This document shows, one piece after another, positions 52,203 through 61,172 of a stretch of 64,000 bases of DNA. A model generated the notes under the pieces. It searched no databases. It saw nothing but the letters and a program-made list of their open reading frames with translations, and had not been told where the DNA came from. Origin of the DNA: Metabacillus litoralis (lineage in GTDB: Bacteria; Bacillota; Bacilli; Bacillales; Bacillaceae); the NCBI RefSeq assembly GCF_007994985.1, contig NZ_VOQF01000007.1:186001-250000 (forward strand), read 5' to 3'. Within the stretch, counting starts at the first letter, position 1, and the number at the start of each line of letters is the position of its first letter. A program made the position numbers and the translations under genes.

Positions 52203-52296
52203 AATCGACGATAAATCCGAAAAATCGCTGATAAATTTGCAGAATCGACGATAAATCGAGAAAATCGACGATAAATTCAAAAAATCGCTGATAAAT
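52203..52296. repeat. Tandem array with exact 20-bp period, five copies
   Basis: AATCGACGATAAAT or AATCGCTGATAAAT begins at 52203, 52223, 52243, 52263 and 52283. The two variants run GACGAT, GCTGAT, GACGAT, GACGAT, GCTGAT. Reverse complement is ATTTATC(GT/AG)CGATT, the same core as the other two arrays. Lies between ysdA and the VTT gene. Confidence 0.9.
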
Positions 52297-52319
52297 TTTT
52301 TCTATAACTCTTGTTAGCT

Positions 52320-52341
52320 AAAAAAAACCTATATGTAGGTT
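52320..52341 (-). terminator. Short terminator-like hairpin
   Basis: AACCTA/TAGGTT stem with 4-base loop and T8 on the minus strand. Possible end of the ysdA transcript. Confidence 0.55.
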
Positions 52342-52352
52342 GGAAAAAGCAT

Positions 52353-52366
52353 TTGAAAACGTTCTC
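52353..52366. promoter_or_regulatory. Candidate cre site (CcpA)
   Basis: TGAAAACGTTCTCA fits the cre consensus TGWAANCGNTNWCA at all positions. It lies downstream of ysdA and about 335 bases upstream of the VTT gene start; the controlled gene is unclear. Confidence 0.45.
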
Positions 52367-52402
52367 AAATAATATTACTCAAACTTACTTGCTGCTTCAC
52401 AT

Positions 52403-52480
52403 ACTATTACAGCTTTTTTAGCTGTAATAACATCCAAATCTGGTCGGGAAGTCACTCCCGCACCATGAAAATTGCTCAGA
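52403..52480. other. Pair of hairpins and 36-codon open frame after ysdA
   Basis: ATTACAGC/GCTGTAAT hairpin at about 52403-52425 and GGTCGGGA/TCCCGCACC hairpin at about 52441-52463. On the minus strand, an in-frame stretch reads HGAGVTSRPDLDVITAKKAV and runs to a stop near 52383, but without a start codon. Could be a decayed gene end or chance. Confidence 0.35.
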
Positions 52481-52495
52481 TCCTCAAATCACCAT

Positions 52496-52759
52496 TTAAA
52501 ATACAGCTAGATATAAAACTAAACCAAAATGTAAAGAAACTAGCAAAGGCAAGCCAACTTTAAATGAAGTATGCTTTGTTTTATGACGATATAACCTCAT
52601 TCCAATATAACTCCCAAGTGCACCACCTATTAGAGATACAGACCACAATGTAGATTCTTTGATTCTCCATTCCTTGCGTTTAGCTCTCCCTTTATCAGTA
52701 GCCATTAAAGCTAGACCAATAACATTTATTATTATGTAGTATAAAAATATAAAGATCAT
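52496..52759 (-). CDS. ysdA: YsdA-family membrane protein (DUF1294)
   Basis: 87 residues, three hydrophobic segments. Conserved DKGRAKRKEWRIKE, then GGALGSYIGMRLYRHKTKH. Function unknown. ATG with AAGGAGAG. Downstream of rplT as in B. subtilis. Confidence 0.92.
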   Translation of the reverse strand: MIFIFLYYIIINVIGLALMATDKGRAKRKEWRIKESTLWSVSLIGGALGSYIGMRLYRHKTKHTSFKVGLPLLVSLHFGLVLYLAVF

Positions 52760-52813
52760 TTAATATCTCTCCTTTTCTCTCTATATAGTAACATTCATTT
52801 CCCAACACGAAGC

Positions 52814-52850
52814 TAAAAAAGAGCTGATCCACTTAGGAATCAACTCTTTT
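52814..52850 (-). terminator. Terminator of infC-rpmI-rplT
   Basis: AAAAGAG-T-TGAT/ATCA-G-CTCTTTT stem, T6 tail on the minus strand. Confidence 0.88.
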
Positions 52851-52861
52851 ATGTTTATCTA

Positions 52862-53221
52862 TTATTTGCTTAGTTGAGCTTTTGCAGCGTCAGCTAATTG
52901 AGCAAATGCTTTTTCATCTGTTACAGCTATATCAGCAAGCATTTTACGGTTTACTTCGATACCAGCAAGCTTTAAGCCATGCATTAAACGGCTATAAGAA
53001 AGACCATTCATACGTGCAGCTGCATTGATACGTGTAATCCAAAGCTTACGGAAGTCACGTTTTTTCTGGCGACGGTCACGGTAAGCATACATTAATGATT
53101 TCATTACTTGTTGGTTAGCAACTTTGTATAATGTATGTTTAGAACCGAAATAACCTTTAGCTAATTTTAATACTTTTTTACGACGTTTACGTGAAACGAT
53201 ACCGCCTTTTACTCTTGGCAT
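52862..53221 (-). CDS. rplT: 50S ribosomal protein L20
   Basis: 119 residues, very basic; typical start [19 protein letters not shown] and core [21 protein letters not shown]. In B. subtilis L20 also represses its own operon by acting on the leader. ATG with AGGAGGG. Last gene of the unit. Confidence 0.98.
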   Translation of the reverse strand: MPRVKGGIVSRKRRKKVLKLAKGYFGSKHTLYKVANQQVMKSLMYAYRDRRQKKRDFRKLWITRINAAARMNGLSYSRLMHGLKLAGIEVNRKMLADIAVTDEKAFAQLADAAKAQLSK

Positions 53222-53252
53222 GTAAATTCCCTCCTATATTACGATGTTCCGA

Positions 53253-53453
53253 TTATTTAATATTGTCTAATAAGTGACGAATACGTTTGAAATCGCCTTT
53301 GCTTACTACAGTTGATTTACGTAGTTTACGTTTAGCTTTTGTAGATTTGTTAGCAAATAAGTGACTAGTGTAAGCATGTGAACGTTTAAGTTTACCAGAT
53401 CCGGTCTTTTTGAAACGTTTCGCAGCTCCACGGTGTGTTTTCATTTTTGGCAT
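53253..53453 (-). CDS. rpmI: 50S ribosomal protein L35
   Basis: 66 residues, basic: [20 protein letters not shown] start and [15 protein letters not shown] with AAGGAGGA. Between infC and rplT as in nearly all bacteria. Confidence 0.98.
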   Translation of the reverse strand: MPKMKTHRGAAKRFKKTGSGKLKRSHAYTSHLFANKSTKAKRKLRKSTVVSKGDFKRIRHLLDNIK

Positions 53454-53473
53454 AAGGGATTCCTCCTTAAGAA

Positions 53474-53995
53474 TTATTGCTTTTCGTTTTTCGGTGCTAA
53501 TACTAAGAACATGCTACGACCATCCATTTTTGGATGAGACTCAATTGTACTTAAATCTGCACATTCGCTTGAGAATCGATCAAGCACCTTTTGACCAATT
53601 CCTTTATGTGTAATGGCACGGCCTTTGAAACGGATAGAAGCTTTTACTTTATCGCCTTTTTCTAAGAACTTACGTGCATTTCGAAGCTTAGTGTTAAAGT
53701 CATGCTCATCAATAGTTGGGCTCAAACGAACCTCTTTTAAATTAATGATCTTTTGATTTTTACGAGCCTCTTTGTCTTTCTTTTGCTGTTCAAAACGGAA
53801 TTTTCCGTAATCCATGATGCGACATACAGGAGGCTTTGCATTTGGTGCAACTAAAACTAAATCTAAGTTAGCTCTAGTAGCAATTTCTAACGCCTCTTGA
53901 CGAGATTTAATTCCAAGCTGATCTCCATTGGCACCGATCAGACGAACCTCACGTGCGCGGATTCCGTCATTTACCATCATATCTTTGCTAATAAT
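53474..53995 (-). CDS. infC: Translation initiation factor IF-3 with an AUU start
   Basis: 173 residues, the B. subtilis length, when started at ATT 53995 (decoded as Met, then [16 protein letters not shown]). TTGGAGGTGG is six bases upstream. Longer frames from ATG run through that ribosome site, and no ATG fits. AUU starts are known for infC in E. coli and B. stearothermophilus and let IF-3 limit its own synthesis. Motifs: [22 protein letters not shown] and [13 protein letters not shown]. Confidence 0.95.
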   Translation of the reverse strand: MISKDMMVNDGIRAREVRLIGANGDQLGIKSRQEALEIATRANLDLVLVAPNAKPPVCRIMDYGKFRFEQQKKDKEARKNQKIINLKEVRLSPTIDEHDFNTKLRNARKFLEKGDKVKASIRFKGRAITHKGIGQKVLDRFSSECADLSTIESHPKMDGRSMFLVLAPKNEKQ

Positions 53996-54082
53996 TAGCC
54001 ACCTCCAAGGTTTTATCAAACTGAATAGTAGTTTTTCAAATCCGTTTAATTGTAGATAGATCTTGGTTTTTTTATTGTAAAA

Positions 54083-54222
54083 TAAAAAAGTGCGGATGTA
54101 TAAACACCCACACTACGATTGTATATAAAAATTCATCGCAACCTGTCAACTACAAACGGATGTGTCAATCAGGTGAGAAGCGGGTGCTTCTACTTGTATA
54201 TATGAAAGACTATTCAATTACC
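54083..54222 (-). promoter_or_regulatory. L20-type leader of infC-rpmI-rplT
   Basis: On the minus strand AGAAGCACCCGCTTCTCACC and paired segments precede a terminator (AGTGTGGGTGT/ACATCCGCACT with T6, 54083-54115). CACCC in the 5' part can pair with GGGTG of the terminator as an antiterminator. This agrees with the L20 autoregulatory leader of Firmicutes. Confidence 0.8.
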
Positions 54223-54228
54223 TTGAAC

Positions 54229-54257
54229 ATTATAACATCGAACAAAAGATATTGCAA
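54229..54257 (-). promoter_or_regulatory. Sigma-A promoter 1 of the infC operon
   Basis: TTGCAA (54252-54257), 17-base spacer, TATAAT (54229-54234), just ahead of the L20 leader. Confidence 0.8.
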
Positions 54258-54292
54258 GTAGATGCTATATGTTTATTTCAACAACATATGTT

Positions 54293-54321
54293 ATTCTATC
54301 AGACCAAGAATCATTCTGCAA
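54293..54321 (-). promoter_or_regulatory. Sigma-A promoter 2 of the infC operon
   Basis: TTGCAG (54316-54321), 17-base spacer, TAGAAT (54293-54298), in tandem upstream of promoter 1. Confidence 0.6.
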
Positions 54322-54397
54322 CACTTTTATTTAAAAGCTCTTATTAGTGTTAAAATCAAATTATTTCTGCTTCAACTCATTTTACTGAAAACTATAC

Positions 54398-56335
54398 TTA
54401 TCTTTTTACTTCATTTGTTATGCTCTGTAAAAACTCAGTAAACGCAAGTGTTTCAGATTTTTGCTCACCATATTTACGAACATTAACAGCTTTTTCTGCG
54501 ATTTCGTTATCACCTACAACAAGCATGTAAGGAATTTTTTGCATTTGTGATTCACGAATTTTGTAGCCAATTTTTTCATCACGAGCATCTAACTCAACAC
54601 GTAATCCAGCTTCTTGAAGCTCTTCCTGTACTTGTTTAGCATAATCAAGATGGATACCAGGAGACACTGGAATGACTTGAACTTGAGTTGGTGCAAGCCA
54701 AGTTGGGAATGCCCCTTTGTATTCTTCAATAAGGAAAGCAACAAAACGTTCCATTGTTGATACAACTCCACGATGGATGACTACTGGTCGATGCTGCTTA
54801 CCATCTTCACCTACATATGTTAAATCAAAACGTTCTGGTAGTAAGAAATCCAGTTGAACAGTTGAAAGAGTCTCATCTTTACCAAGTGCTGTTCTTACTT
54901 GAACATCAAGCTTAGGGCCATAAAATGCAGCTTCTCCTTCTGCTTCAAAATAATCATGACCTAACTCATCCATTGCACCTTTTAACATGCTTTGTGCTTT
55001 TTCCCACATGCTATCATCGTCAAAGTATTTTTCTTTGTCTTCAGGGTCACGATACGACAATCTAAATGAGTATTTCTCAATACCAAAGTCTTTATAAACC
55101 GCTTCGATTAAACGAACAACACGGATGAACTCGTCTTTGATTTGATCTGGGCGTACAAAAATATGTGCATCATTTAATGTCATTCCTCTAACACGCTGTA
55201 AACCTGTTAAAGCACCTGACATTTCATATCTGTGCATCATTCCCAATTCAGCAATTCTAATAGGTAATTCACGGTAGCTATGAATATCATTTTTATAAAT
55301 CATCATATGATGAGGACAATTCATTGGGCGAAGTACTAGATCTTCATTATCCATCTCCATTTTCGGAAACATATCTTCTTGGTAATGCTCCCAGTGACCT
55401 GATGTTTTATAAAGCTCTACACTTCCTAGAACTGGAGTATATACATGCTGATAGCCTAGTCGCTCTTCCTTATCAACTATGTAACGTTCTACAATTCGTC
55501 TAATAGTTGCACCTTTTGGAAGCCATAATGGTAAACCTTGCCCTACCTTTTGTGATGTAGCAAACAAGCCTAACTCCTTACCAAGCTTACGATGATCACG
55601 CTCTTTTGCTTCTTCAAGAATACGTAGATGCTCATCTAAATCAGCTTTCTTAAAAAAGGCTGTTCCGTAAATACGTTGTAGCATTTTATTTTTACTATCT
55701 CCACGCCAGTAAGCACCAGCGACACTAAGTAGTTTAAATTCCTTGATTTTCCCTGTTGAAGGAAGATGTACTCCACGACATAAATCAAAAAACTCACCTT
55801 GCTCATAAATAGATACTGCTTCTCCTTCTGGAATTACTTCTAGCAGCTCAAGCTTTAGTGGATCTTCTAATTCTTCATATCGACGCTTAGCTTCTTCACG
55901 AGTTACTTCAATTCGTGTAATATCTAAGTTTTCATTTACAATCTTTTTCATTTCCTTTTCAATTACTGGTAAATCTTCTGGTGTTATTGCATGCTCCATG
56001 TCAATGTCATAGTAGAAACCATTTTCAATAACAGGTCCAATACCAAGCTTTACAGATTGATCTTTATATATCCTCTTTATTGCTTGGGCCATTAAATGTG
56101 CAGTTGAATGACGCATGATTTCAAGCGCTTCTCCGCTATCTTGTGTAACAATTTCAATCGCACCATCTTGTTGAATAGGTGTACGTAAATCGATTACTTG
56201 TCCATCTAATTTTCCAGCTAAAGATTTCTTTTTTAGACCTGGGCTTATGGATGCCGCAATATCTTCAGTTGTGGTACCTTTAGCAAACTCCTTAACAGCT
56301 CCGTCTGGGAACGCAATCTTTATAACGTCTGACAT
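54398..56335 (-). CDS. thrS: Threonyl-tRNA synthetase
   Basis: 645 residues. N-terminal TGS domain (1-62), editing domain with [13 protein letters not shown] (about 76-88), class II core with motif 2 ([18 protein letters not shown]) and motif 3 ([18 protein letters not shown]), C-terminal anticodon-binding domain. Zinc ligands fit MNCPHHM, HIF and HRG. ATG with GAGGAGTG. Controlled by a threonine T-box. Confidence 0.98.
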   Translation of the reverse strand: MSDVIKIAFPDGAVKEFAKGTTTEDIAASISPGLKKKSLAGKLDGQVIDLRTPIQQDGAIEIVTQDSGEALEIMRHSTAHLMAQAIKRIYKDQSVKLGIGPVIENGFYYDIDMEHAITPEDLPVIEKEMKKIVNENLDITRIEVTREEAKRRYEELEDPLKLELLEVIPEGEAVSIYEQGEFFDLCRGVHLPSTGKIKEFKLLSVAGAYWRGDSKNKMLQRIYGTAFFKKADLDEHLRILEEAKERDHRKLGKELGLFATSQKVGQGLPLWLPKGATIRRIVERYIVDKEERLGYQHVYTPVLGSVELYKTSGHWEHYQEDMFPKMEMDNEDLVLRPMNCPHHMMIYKNDIHSYRELPIRIAELGMMHRYEMSGALTGLQRVRGMTLNDAHIFVRPDQIKDEFIRVVRLIEAVYKDFGIEKYSFRLSYRDPEDKEKYFDDDSMWEKAQSMLKGAMDELGHDYFEAEGEAAFYGPKLDVQVRTALGKDETLSTVQLDFLLPERFDLTYVGEDGKQHRPVVIHRGVVSTMERFVAFLIEEYKGAFPTWLAPTQVQVIPVSPGIHLDYAKQVQEELQEAGLRVELDARDEKIGYKIRESQMQKIPYMLVVGDNEIAEKAVNVRKYGEQKSETLAFTEFLQSITNEVKR

Positions 56336-56399
56336 CCTTGTTCACTCCTCTATCATCTTAAATTAGTTGTGCCTCTTGAATTAGATCCGTTGTATAAGA

Positions 56400-56448
56400 C
56401 ACTTATAAATAGAAAGGAAAGCAAATGTTTACATTCTATTTATAAGTG
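56400..56448 (-). repeat. 15-bp perfect inverted repeat in the thrS leader
   Basis: CACTTATAAATAGAA and TTCTATTTATAAGTG around a 19-base loop, downstream of the T-box terminator and upstream of the thrS start. A T-box-like AGGTGGTAC (minus strand, about 56457-56465) lies just before it. No U-run follows. Confidence 0.8.
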
Positions 56449-56535
56449 GCTCATAGCCGTACCACCTAAAACACGGCAAAAGTATCTTTTAAAATTATCA
56501 GCTATTGGAAATTTCTAAAATCCCCTTAAAAACAA

Positions 56536-56839
56536 ATAAAACCCGCCCCTATAAAAGGGACGAGTTATACTCTAGTCAATGGATCGTGGTTCCACCCTTA
56601 TTCCCAATATCTAATTAAATCATTGATCTTGCATTTAAAAAAAATGCAAAAAAATTAGATATGGCTTTAAATCGATAACGGGAAGACCGTCAGCTATTAC
56701 TAAACATGTGTTCACAGCTGAAGTTTAAAGGTGGTAAAATTGTTTATCGTGTTAGGAAGTTTTCAGCATATCCTTCCCTCTCTGTAAAACCGTATAAACA
56801 AGCTCATGTCCTTATCAATACTGATGATTTTTTCAATTA
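56536..56839 (-). promoter_or_regulatory. T-box leader of thrS, threonine specifier ACC
   Basis: T-box sequence GGGTGGAACCACG at 56585-56597; specifier ACC (Thr) at 56733-56735 followed by ACC as in the other leaders; terminator AACTCGTCCCTTTTA...GGGGCGGGTT with a broken T-run at 56536-56567 (minus strand). Confidence 0.93.
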
Positions 56840-56845
56840 ATTCGT

Positions 56846-56874
56846 ATTATAAATTGTTTTGGTTCTAAAATCAA
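56846..56874 (-). promoter_or_regulatory. Sigma-A promoter of thrS
   Basis: TTGATT (56869-56874), 17-base spacer, TATAAT (56846-56851). Confidence 0.8.
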
Positions 56875-56898
56875 GCAGACATTTCACTATAATAGTTA

Positions 56899-57720
56899 TT
56901 ATGTAAATTCAGCTAAGCTATGTATTCTCACTTTTTCTTGAAAGATATTTTGAATTGTTTGAATCATACCATCTATTGAGTCATTTGTATAAACGAAAAT
57001 TTCTTTTGGTGCAATTGATACTAAAGGAGCCAATAAATTCGAATCAATATACATTGGATGTTGATAAATAAACCCTTGATCTACATAAGCAGTTAGTTGA
57101 TCATCACTTAAATGTTGTTTATTATCATCATAAACTACATAGCCCTCTTTATGTACAATTGAAATCCTCTCTAATTTAGATTTCTGTTCACATTGATAAT
57201 CTCGTAAGCTTTGGATAAAGGATTGATATTCTTGCTCTAGCTTGTACTCCTCAATGGCCACTTCAACATACTCTCTTAATCTAGCAATATATTGATGAAG
57301 ACGGAATTTTTGAAACGAAGCAAATGAGAAATTCAACTCAGGCTTTAAAAACATCCCCAAAGTCTCCTTGAGCACTTCATCACGGGGGCATAACCCTTGA
57401 ATTCTTGGTATGTCTGTTCTTTCCCCGTCAATGATTGAATTGGCAATTTGTAAAATCTGTTGCTGTTCTATTTCTTCTACAAAATAATATTCTTCTTTTA
57501 GTATTGAAAGCATGAATTGATGTTCTTTATATTCTAAGATAAATTGAATAAATCCAGGAATTACAATTTGCTCTAATGATACATCCCATGATTTAGGGCT
57601 AATTTTTATAAGCTCGTCATTAATAAGTTGTAATTCTGAAAGGAACTCTTTACGAATGGAACGAAAAATAGCGTAAATTGTTCTTGCCTCTTTCGGAGAC
57701 GAAAATAAAATCTCAAGCAT
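56899..57720 (-). CDS. ytxC: YtxC-like sporulation-associated protein
   Basis: 273 residues, soluble, rich in acidic and aromatic residues, no recognisable catalytic motif. The C-terminal part (PLVSIAPKEIFVYTND) is the most conserved-looking. Named from position upstream of thrS and from overall resemblance to YtxC; function unknown. ATG with AAGGGGGG. Confidence 0.85.
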   Translation of the reverse strand: MLEILFSSPKEARTIYAIFRSIRKEFLSELQLINDELIKISPKSWDVSLEQIVIPGFIQFILEYKEHQFMLSILKEEYYFVEEIEQQQILQIANSIIDGERTDIPRIQGLCPRDEVLKETLGMFLKPELNFSFASFQKFRLHQYIARLREYVEVAIEEYKLEQEYQSFIQSLRDYQCEQKSKLERISIVHKEGYVVYDDNKQHLSDDQLTAYVDQGFIYQHPMYIDSNLLAPLVSIAPKEIFVYTNDSIDGMIQTIQNIFQEKVRIHSLAEFT

Positions 57721-57845
57721 GTTTGTCCCCCCTTTTTACCAATACCTGGTTCTATGTATATGGGGAAACATTTAAAATTAGAAGTAAAGAATGTAGAGAA
57801 AACAAAATTCACATGTTAATTTATTGTTTATTATTTATAACCATA

Positions 57846-57872
57846 AAAAGACCAAATCAATTTTCGATTTGG
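57846..57872 (-). terminator. Terminator of dnaI
   Basis: AGACCAAATCGA/TTGATTTGGTCT stem with TTTTT on the minus strand. Confidence 0.88.
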
Positions 57873-57918
57873 TCTACATTATATTATTTAGATATTTTTC
57901 ATCATAAGTGTTAATCTT

Positions 57919-58857
57919 CTAGCCTCTTCTATTTTTCCCAATTAACTCAATAGGAATCGCCATATGTTTAATCCGTTCTAGAATCCTTGCTGCTTTAACT
58001 GGCTCCTCTTCACCACGCTGTGATACAGATAAATGATGTTGAAGCTGCTTCAAATTAAAGTTAGATGAAAAGAACGTTGGTAAATTTTCTAGCATTCGAT
58101 ATTGTAAAATTGTTCCTAAAATTTCATCACGCATCCAGCTTGATACAGATTCAGCACCTATGTCATCTAACATCAGCACAGGTATTTTCTTTACAGCTTC
58201 CAATTTTTCATCTAAAGAAGAATCTTGGAAAGATCCTTTTAACTCTCTCATAAACTCTGGAACATAAACGAGCATCGACGAAACTCGATGTGAAGCCAGT
58301 TCATTTGCAATCGCTCCTAAGATATATGTTTTACCAATCCCGAAGGAGCCATATAAATATAAACCTTTTGGACGTTTACCTTTATTGTATTCCTCGACAA
58401 AGTCTTGTGCGATACCTATTGCTTTTAATCTACTTGTTTCTTCTACATCAACATCAATATTATGAAATTGAGCTTCTAAAATATCTTTCGGAATATACAT
58501 ACTCTTTATCAAAGACTCATGTTTCTTGCGCTCATCATGAGTTTCCTTTGTTGGGCATTTATCATATTGAACATCAATCATTCTTCCAACAATCATTAGT
58601 CGTGGGTGATATCCTTGCAATAAATTTTGACATTGTGATAAAGAAGGACATTTCTTGCAGTTTTTACTTTGATTCGTGAATTCATATAATTTCCCGATAC
58701 TTCGATCAATCATCCCACTCTCAATTTCAGATGAATGATTGGTTATAAAAGCTTGTACATCTGGATCATTTAGAACTTGTTTTCTTAGATCGTTATAGCG
58801 ATCTTTAAAATCTGGTCTACTTTGTAATTTTTTAAGAGATTTACTCATATGTTCCAT
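57919..58857 (-). CDS. dnaI: Primosomal protein DnaI, helicase loader
   Basis: Loads DnaC helicase during replication initiation and restart. 312 residues. N-terminal zinc-binding part with Cys67, Cys70, Cys76, His84 and Cys101; AAA+ domain with Walker A GSFGIGKT (170-177) and Walker B VLMLDDIG. ATG with GAGGTG. Downstream of dnaB but across an unusual 178-base gap. Confidence 0.97.
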   Translation of the reverse strand: MEHMSKSLKKLQSRPDFKDRYNDLRKQVLNDPDVQAFITNHSSEIESGMIDRSIGKLYEFTNQSKNCKKCPSLSQCQNLLQGYHPRLMIVGRMIDVQYDKCPTKETHDERKKHESLIKSMYIPKDILEAQFHNIDVDVEETSRLKAIGIAQDFVEEYNKGKRPKGLYLYGSFGIGKTYILGAIANELASHRVSSMLVYVPEFMRELKGSFQDSSLDEKLEAVKKIPVLMLDDIGAESVSSWMRDEILGTILQYRMLENLPTFFSSNFNLKQLQHHLSVSQRGEEEPVKAARILERIKHMAIPIELIGKNRRG

Positions 58858-59035
58858 TCTTTTTCACCTCAGTTCTTTCTTTAAGTGAGGCTCTTTTCTG
58901 GAAGATTGTTGATCTATGTGGTGGAGAAAGTTTTTTCACTTAAAGGGTACAATCTATGAAGAAAAGATGCCGCTAAATTCATTCCTATTTATTTCAACTT
59001 CCAAATCGTAAAAAAGCTTTTGAAAACAGCTTTGA

Positions 59036-60484
59036 TTACTCTTTTGTTTTATTATCCTTGTAATTCTTTATTCGATCAAATAATTTCTTTTTCTCAAGCT
59101 CAAATTGTTCACGCTCAAGATCTGTTTTCTCATCTGGTTTTTTTGACTCGATTTTTTTATTTGGACTTTCTTGTTCTTGATCAAGCCAAGCTGGCAACTG
59201 CTCTTTTCGAACTGGAGCTTTTTTATAATTTGTTTTTTTCTTATTAGCATTTTCCTCTGCCCATTGTTGATATTGGCGATGCTCACTTTTAGCTAAGTCC
59301 ATCGCTGCTTTTACAGTCTTTATTTCTTTTCTTTTCCAATGACTAGCAATTTTTTCTACATAAGATTTGGTTAATTTCATATCCGTTTTTAGCAAAACAT
59401 AATAGATCAATACATTTATAACACCAGGATGAAGTTTTTGGTTAATCATAACTTCCTCAATAATCTTCAAATCTCCAGCACTAGGTGGAACTCCCCCAGA
59501 AACATCGATTAAAAATTTCCTTGGTGTAATAGATTCTAACTGTAGAATTAATTCTTCATCCTTTGTAAGGTTTTCTTTTTTCATTTCAGACCTTAACGGA
59601 AGAGGTTGATGTTTATCTAACAATCCAGGTAGTTCATCACCATGTTGAAATTGATACCAATCACGTGCTGACTTTCGTAAAATTTCAATATCAATAGAAT
59701 CATTTTGATCAATGCTATTCATGACGACATTTTTCATATCTACAGCATTAATTCCATAAAGGTACGATAATTTCTTTATAACATCCTTCACATTAGCCGT
59801 AATTGATTTTGAAGGAATAATCACATTCGAAATACCTGATAAAAACAAGTCAAAATCAAAAGCATGATCTGATACTTCCATTGATGCTCGGGTTTCAGTT
59901 TGCATATATTCTTTGTCTACTTGCAATGTTAAATCTTCCAATGTCTCATTGTTCAATTTTGCAATCATCTCAGCAGATTGCCCAGAATCAAAAACCTCAT
60001 CGAAGGATTTCGTGATCTCACCCATCTCTGTATCAATTCGATCATCTGAGAAAAATTGCTTTAAGTGTAGGAAAGTATTTTTACCTACTCGATTATACAA
60101 ATAGACATTTAAAACACCATCTTGAAAGAATTCATTAGGTTTTAACGGTGCATGAAGCTCGTATACGTATCGTTTACACCCCTCTGATTCATTCATATAG
60201 GTTTTTAATAAACCTAATCCTTCAAGCTTTATACGTTCAAGATAAATGTCCCTAAGATTGCTTTGCATGATTGTCATCAAACTATGATGTGTTTTTTCTA
60301 CACTCCATACCCTGCTTTGTTCAAGCTCTCCCCAAAGTGTCATGTAAAGACTAAAACATTTTGAACCAATCAAAGGTTGATATAATAATGTTAAAATCTT
60401 ACGATCAAGATCGTTAAGAACCGAATTACTTTTCACTTTGTAACGATCAATTGCAAGAATTTCTTTCCAATGATGCTGATCCAT
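59036..60484 (-). CDS. dnaB: Replication initiation and membrane attachment protein DnaB
   Basis: Helicase-loading co-factor of Bacillus (unrelated to E. coli DnaB helicase). About 482 residues from ATG 60484 (MDQHHWKEILAIDRYKV), aligned with the family start; an upstream TTG frame adds six residues. Two conserved DDBH-type regions: LYQPLIGSKCFSLYMTLWGELE at the N-terminus and the C-terminal domain around KIIEEVMINQKL...HWKRKEIKTVKAAM, then a charged tail. Confidence 0.95.
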   Translation of the reverse strand: MDQHHWKEILAIDRYKVKSNSVLNDLDRKILTLLYQPLIGSKCFSLYMTLWGELEQSRVWSVEKTHHSLMTIMQSNLRDIYLERIKLEGLGLLKTYMNESEGCKRYVYELHAPLKPNEFFQDGVLNVYLYNRVGKNTFLHLKQFFSDDRIDTEMGEITKSFDEVFDSGQSAEMIAKLNNETLEDLTLQVDKEYMQTETRASMEVSDHAFDFDLFLSGISNVIIPSKSITANVKDVIKKLSYLYGINAVDMKNVVMNSIDQNDSIDIEILRKSARDWYQFQHGDELPGLLDKHQPLPLRSEMKKENLTKDEELILQLESITPRKFLIDVSGGVPPSAGDLKIIEEVMINQKLHPGVINVLIYYVLLKTDMKLTKSYVEKIASHWKRKEIKTVKAAMDLAKSEHRQYQQWAEENANKKKTNYKKAPVRKEQLPAWLDQEQESPNKKIESKKPDEKTDLEREQFELEKKKLFDRIKNYKDNKTKE

Positions 60485-60579
60485 CCCCTTCAAACCTTTC
60501 AAAACATATTCGCTCTTTGCTTCACTTTCTAAGGTATTGGTTAACTTTTGTTGACCATTTCATCCCTAGCTCACTGAAA

Positions 60580-60614
60580 AAAGAGCTATAAGAAATTTTT
60601 CTTTACTAGCTCTT
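60580..60614 (-). terminator. Terminator after nrdR
   Basis: AAGAGCTA/TAGCTCTT outer stem with an inner pairing, followed by TTTT on the minus strand. Suggests that dnaB may use its own promoter or readthrough. Confidence 0.75.
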
Positions 60615-60620
60615 CCTTTT

Positions 60621-61079
60621 TTATCTTACTTTTTTAATTAAATCTGTTAATTCATCAATAAATACATTTATATCTTTAAATTGTCGGTACACTGAAGCAA
60701 ACCTAACGTAAGCAACTTCATCGATTACCGCAAGGCGATTCATGACCATCTCACCGACATGCTCACTGTTTATTTCAGATACACCTTGGTTTCTTAATTC
60801 TTTTTCTATATCATGAACAAGATCTTCTAATACTTGCAATGGAACAGGTCTTTTTTCACATGCTTTAATAAGACCTCTTAATATTTTTTCTCTACTGAAT
60901 TCTTCACGAGTCCCTTCTTTTTTTACCACAATTAAAGGGATTTCTTCAACTTTTTCGAATGTAGTAAAACGATACTGACATTCTTCACATTCACGTCGAC
61001 GTCTTATCGATTTACTTTCGTCAACTGGTCTAGAATCTAATACCCTTGTCCCATTATGTTGACAGGAAGGACATTTCAT
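60621..61079 (-). CDS. nrdR: Transcriptional repressor NrdR
   Basis: Controls ribonucleotide reductase genes in answer to nucleotide levels. 152 residues from ATG 61079 ([19 protein letters not shown]); GGAGTTGGG upstream. Zinc ribbon Cys3, Cys6, Cys31 and Cys34, then the ATP-cone domain ([20 protein letters not shown]). Between speD and dnaB as in B. subtilis. Confidence 0.97.
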   Translation of the reverse strand: MKCPSCQHNGTRVLDSRPVDESKSIRRRRECEECQYRFTTFEKVEEIPLIVVKKEGTREEFSREKILRGLIKACEKRPVPLQVLEDLVHDIEKELRNQGVSEINSEHVGEMVMNRLAVIDEVAYVRFASVYRQFKDINVFIDELTDLIKKVR

Positions 61080-61172
61080 AAAACCCAACTCCAATCAATT
61101 TCTCAAATAATTACATTCATTGGAATAACAAAATTTTTCTTAGTATGTACCAGTATAAAACAAAATGTTTAT

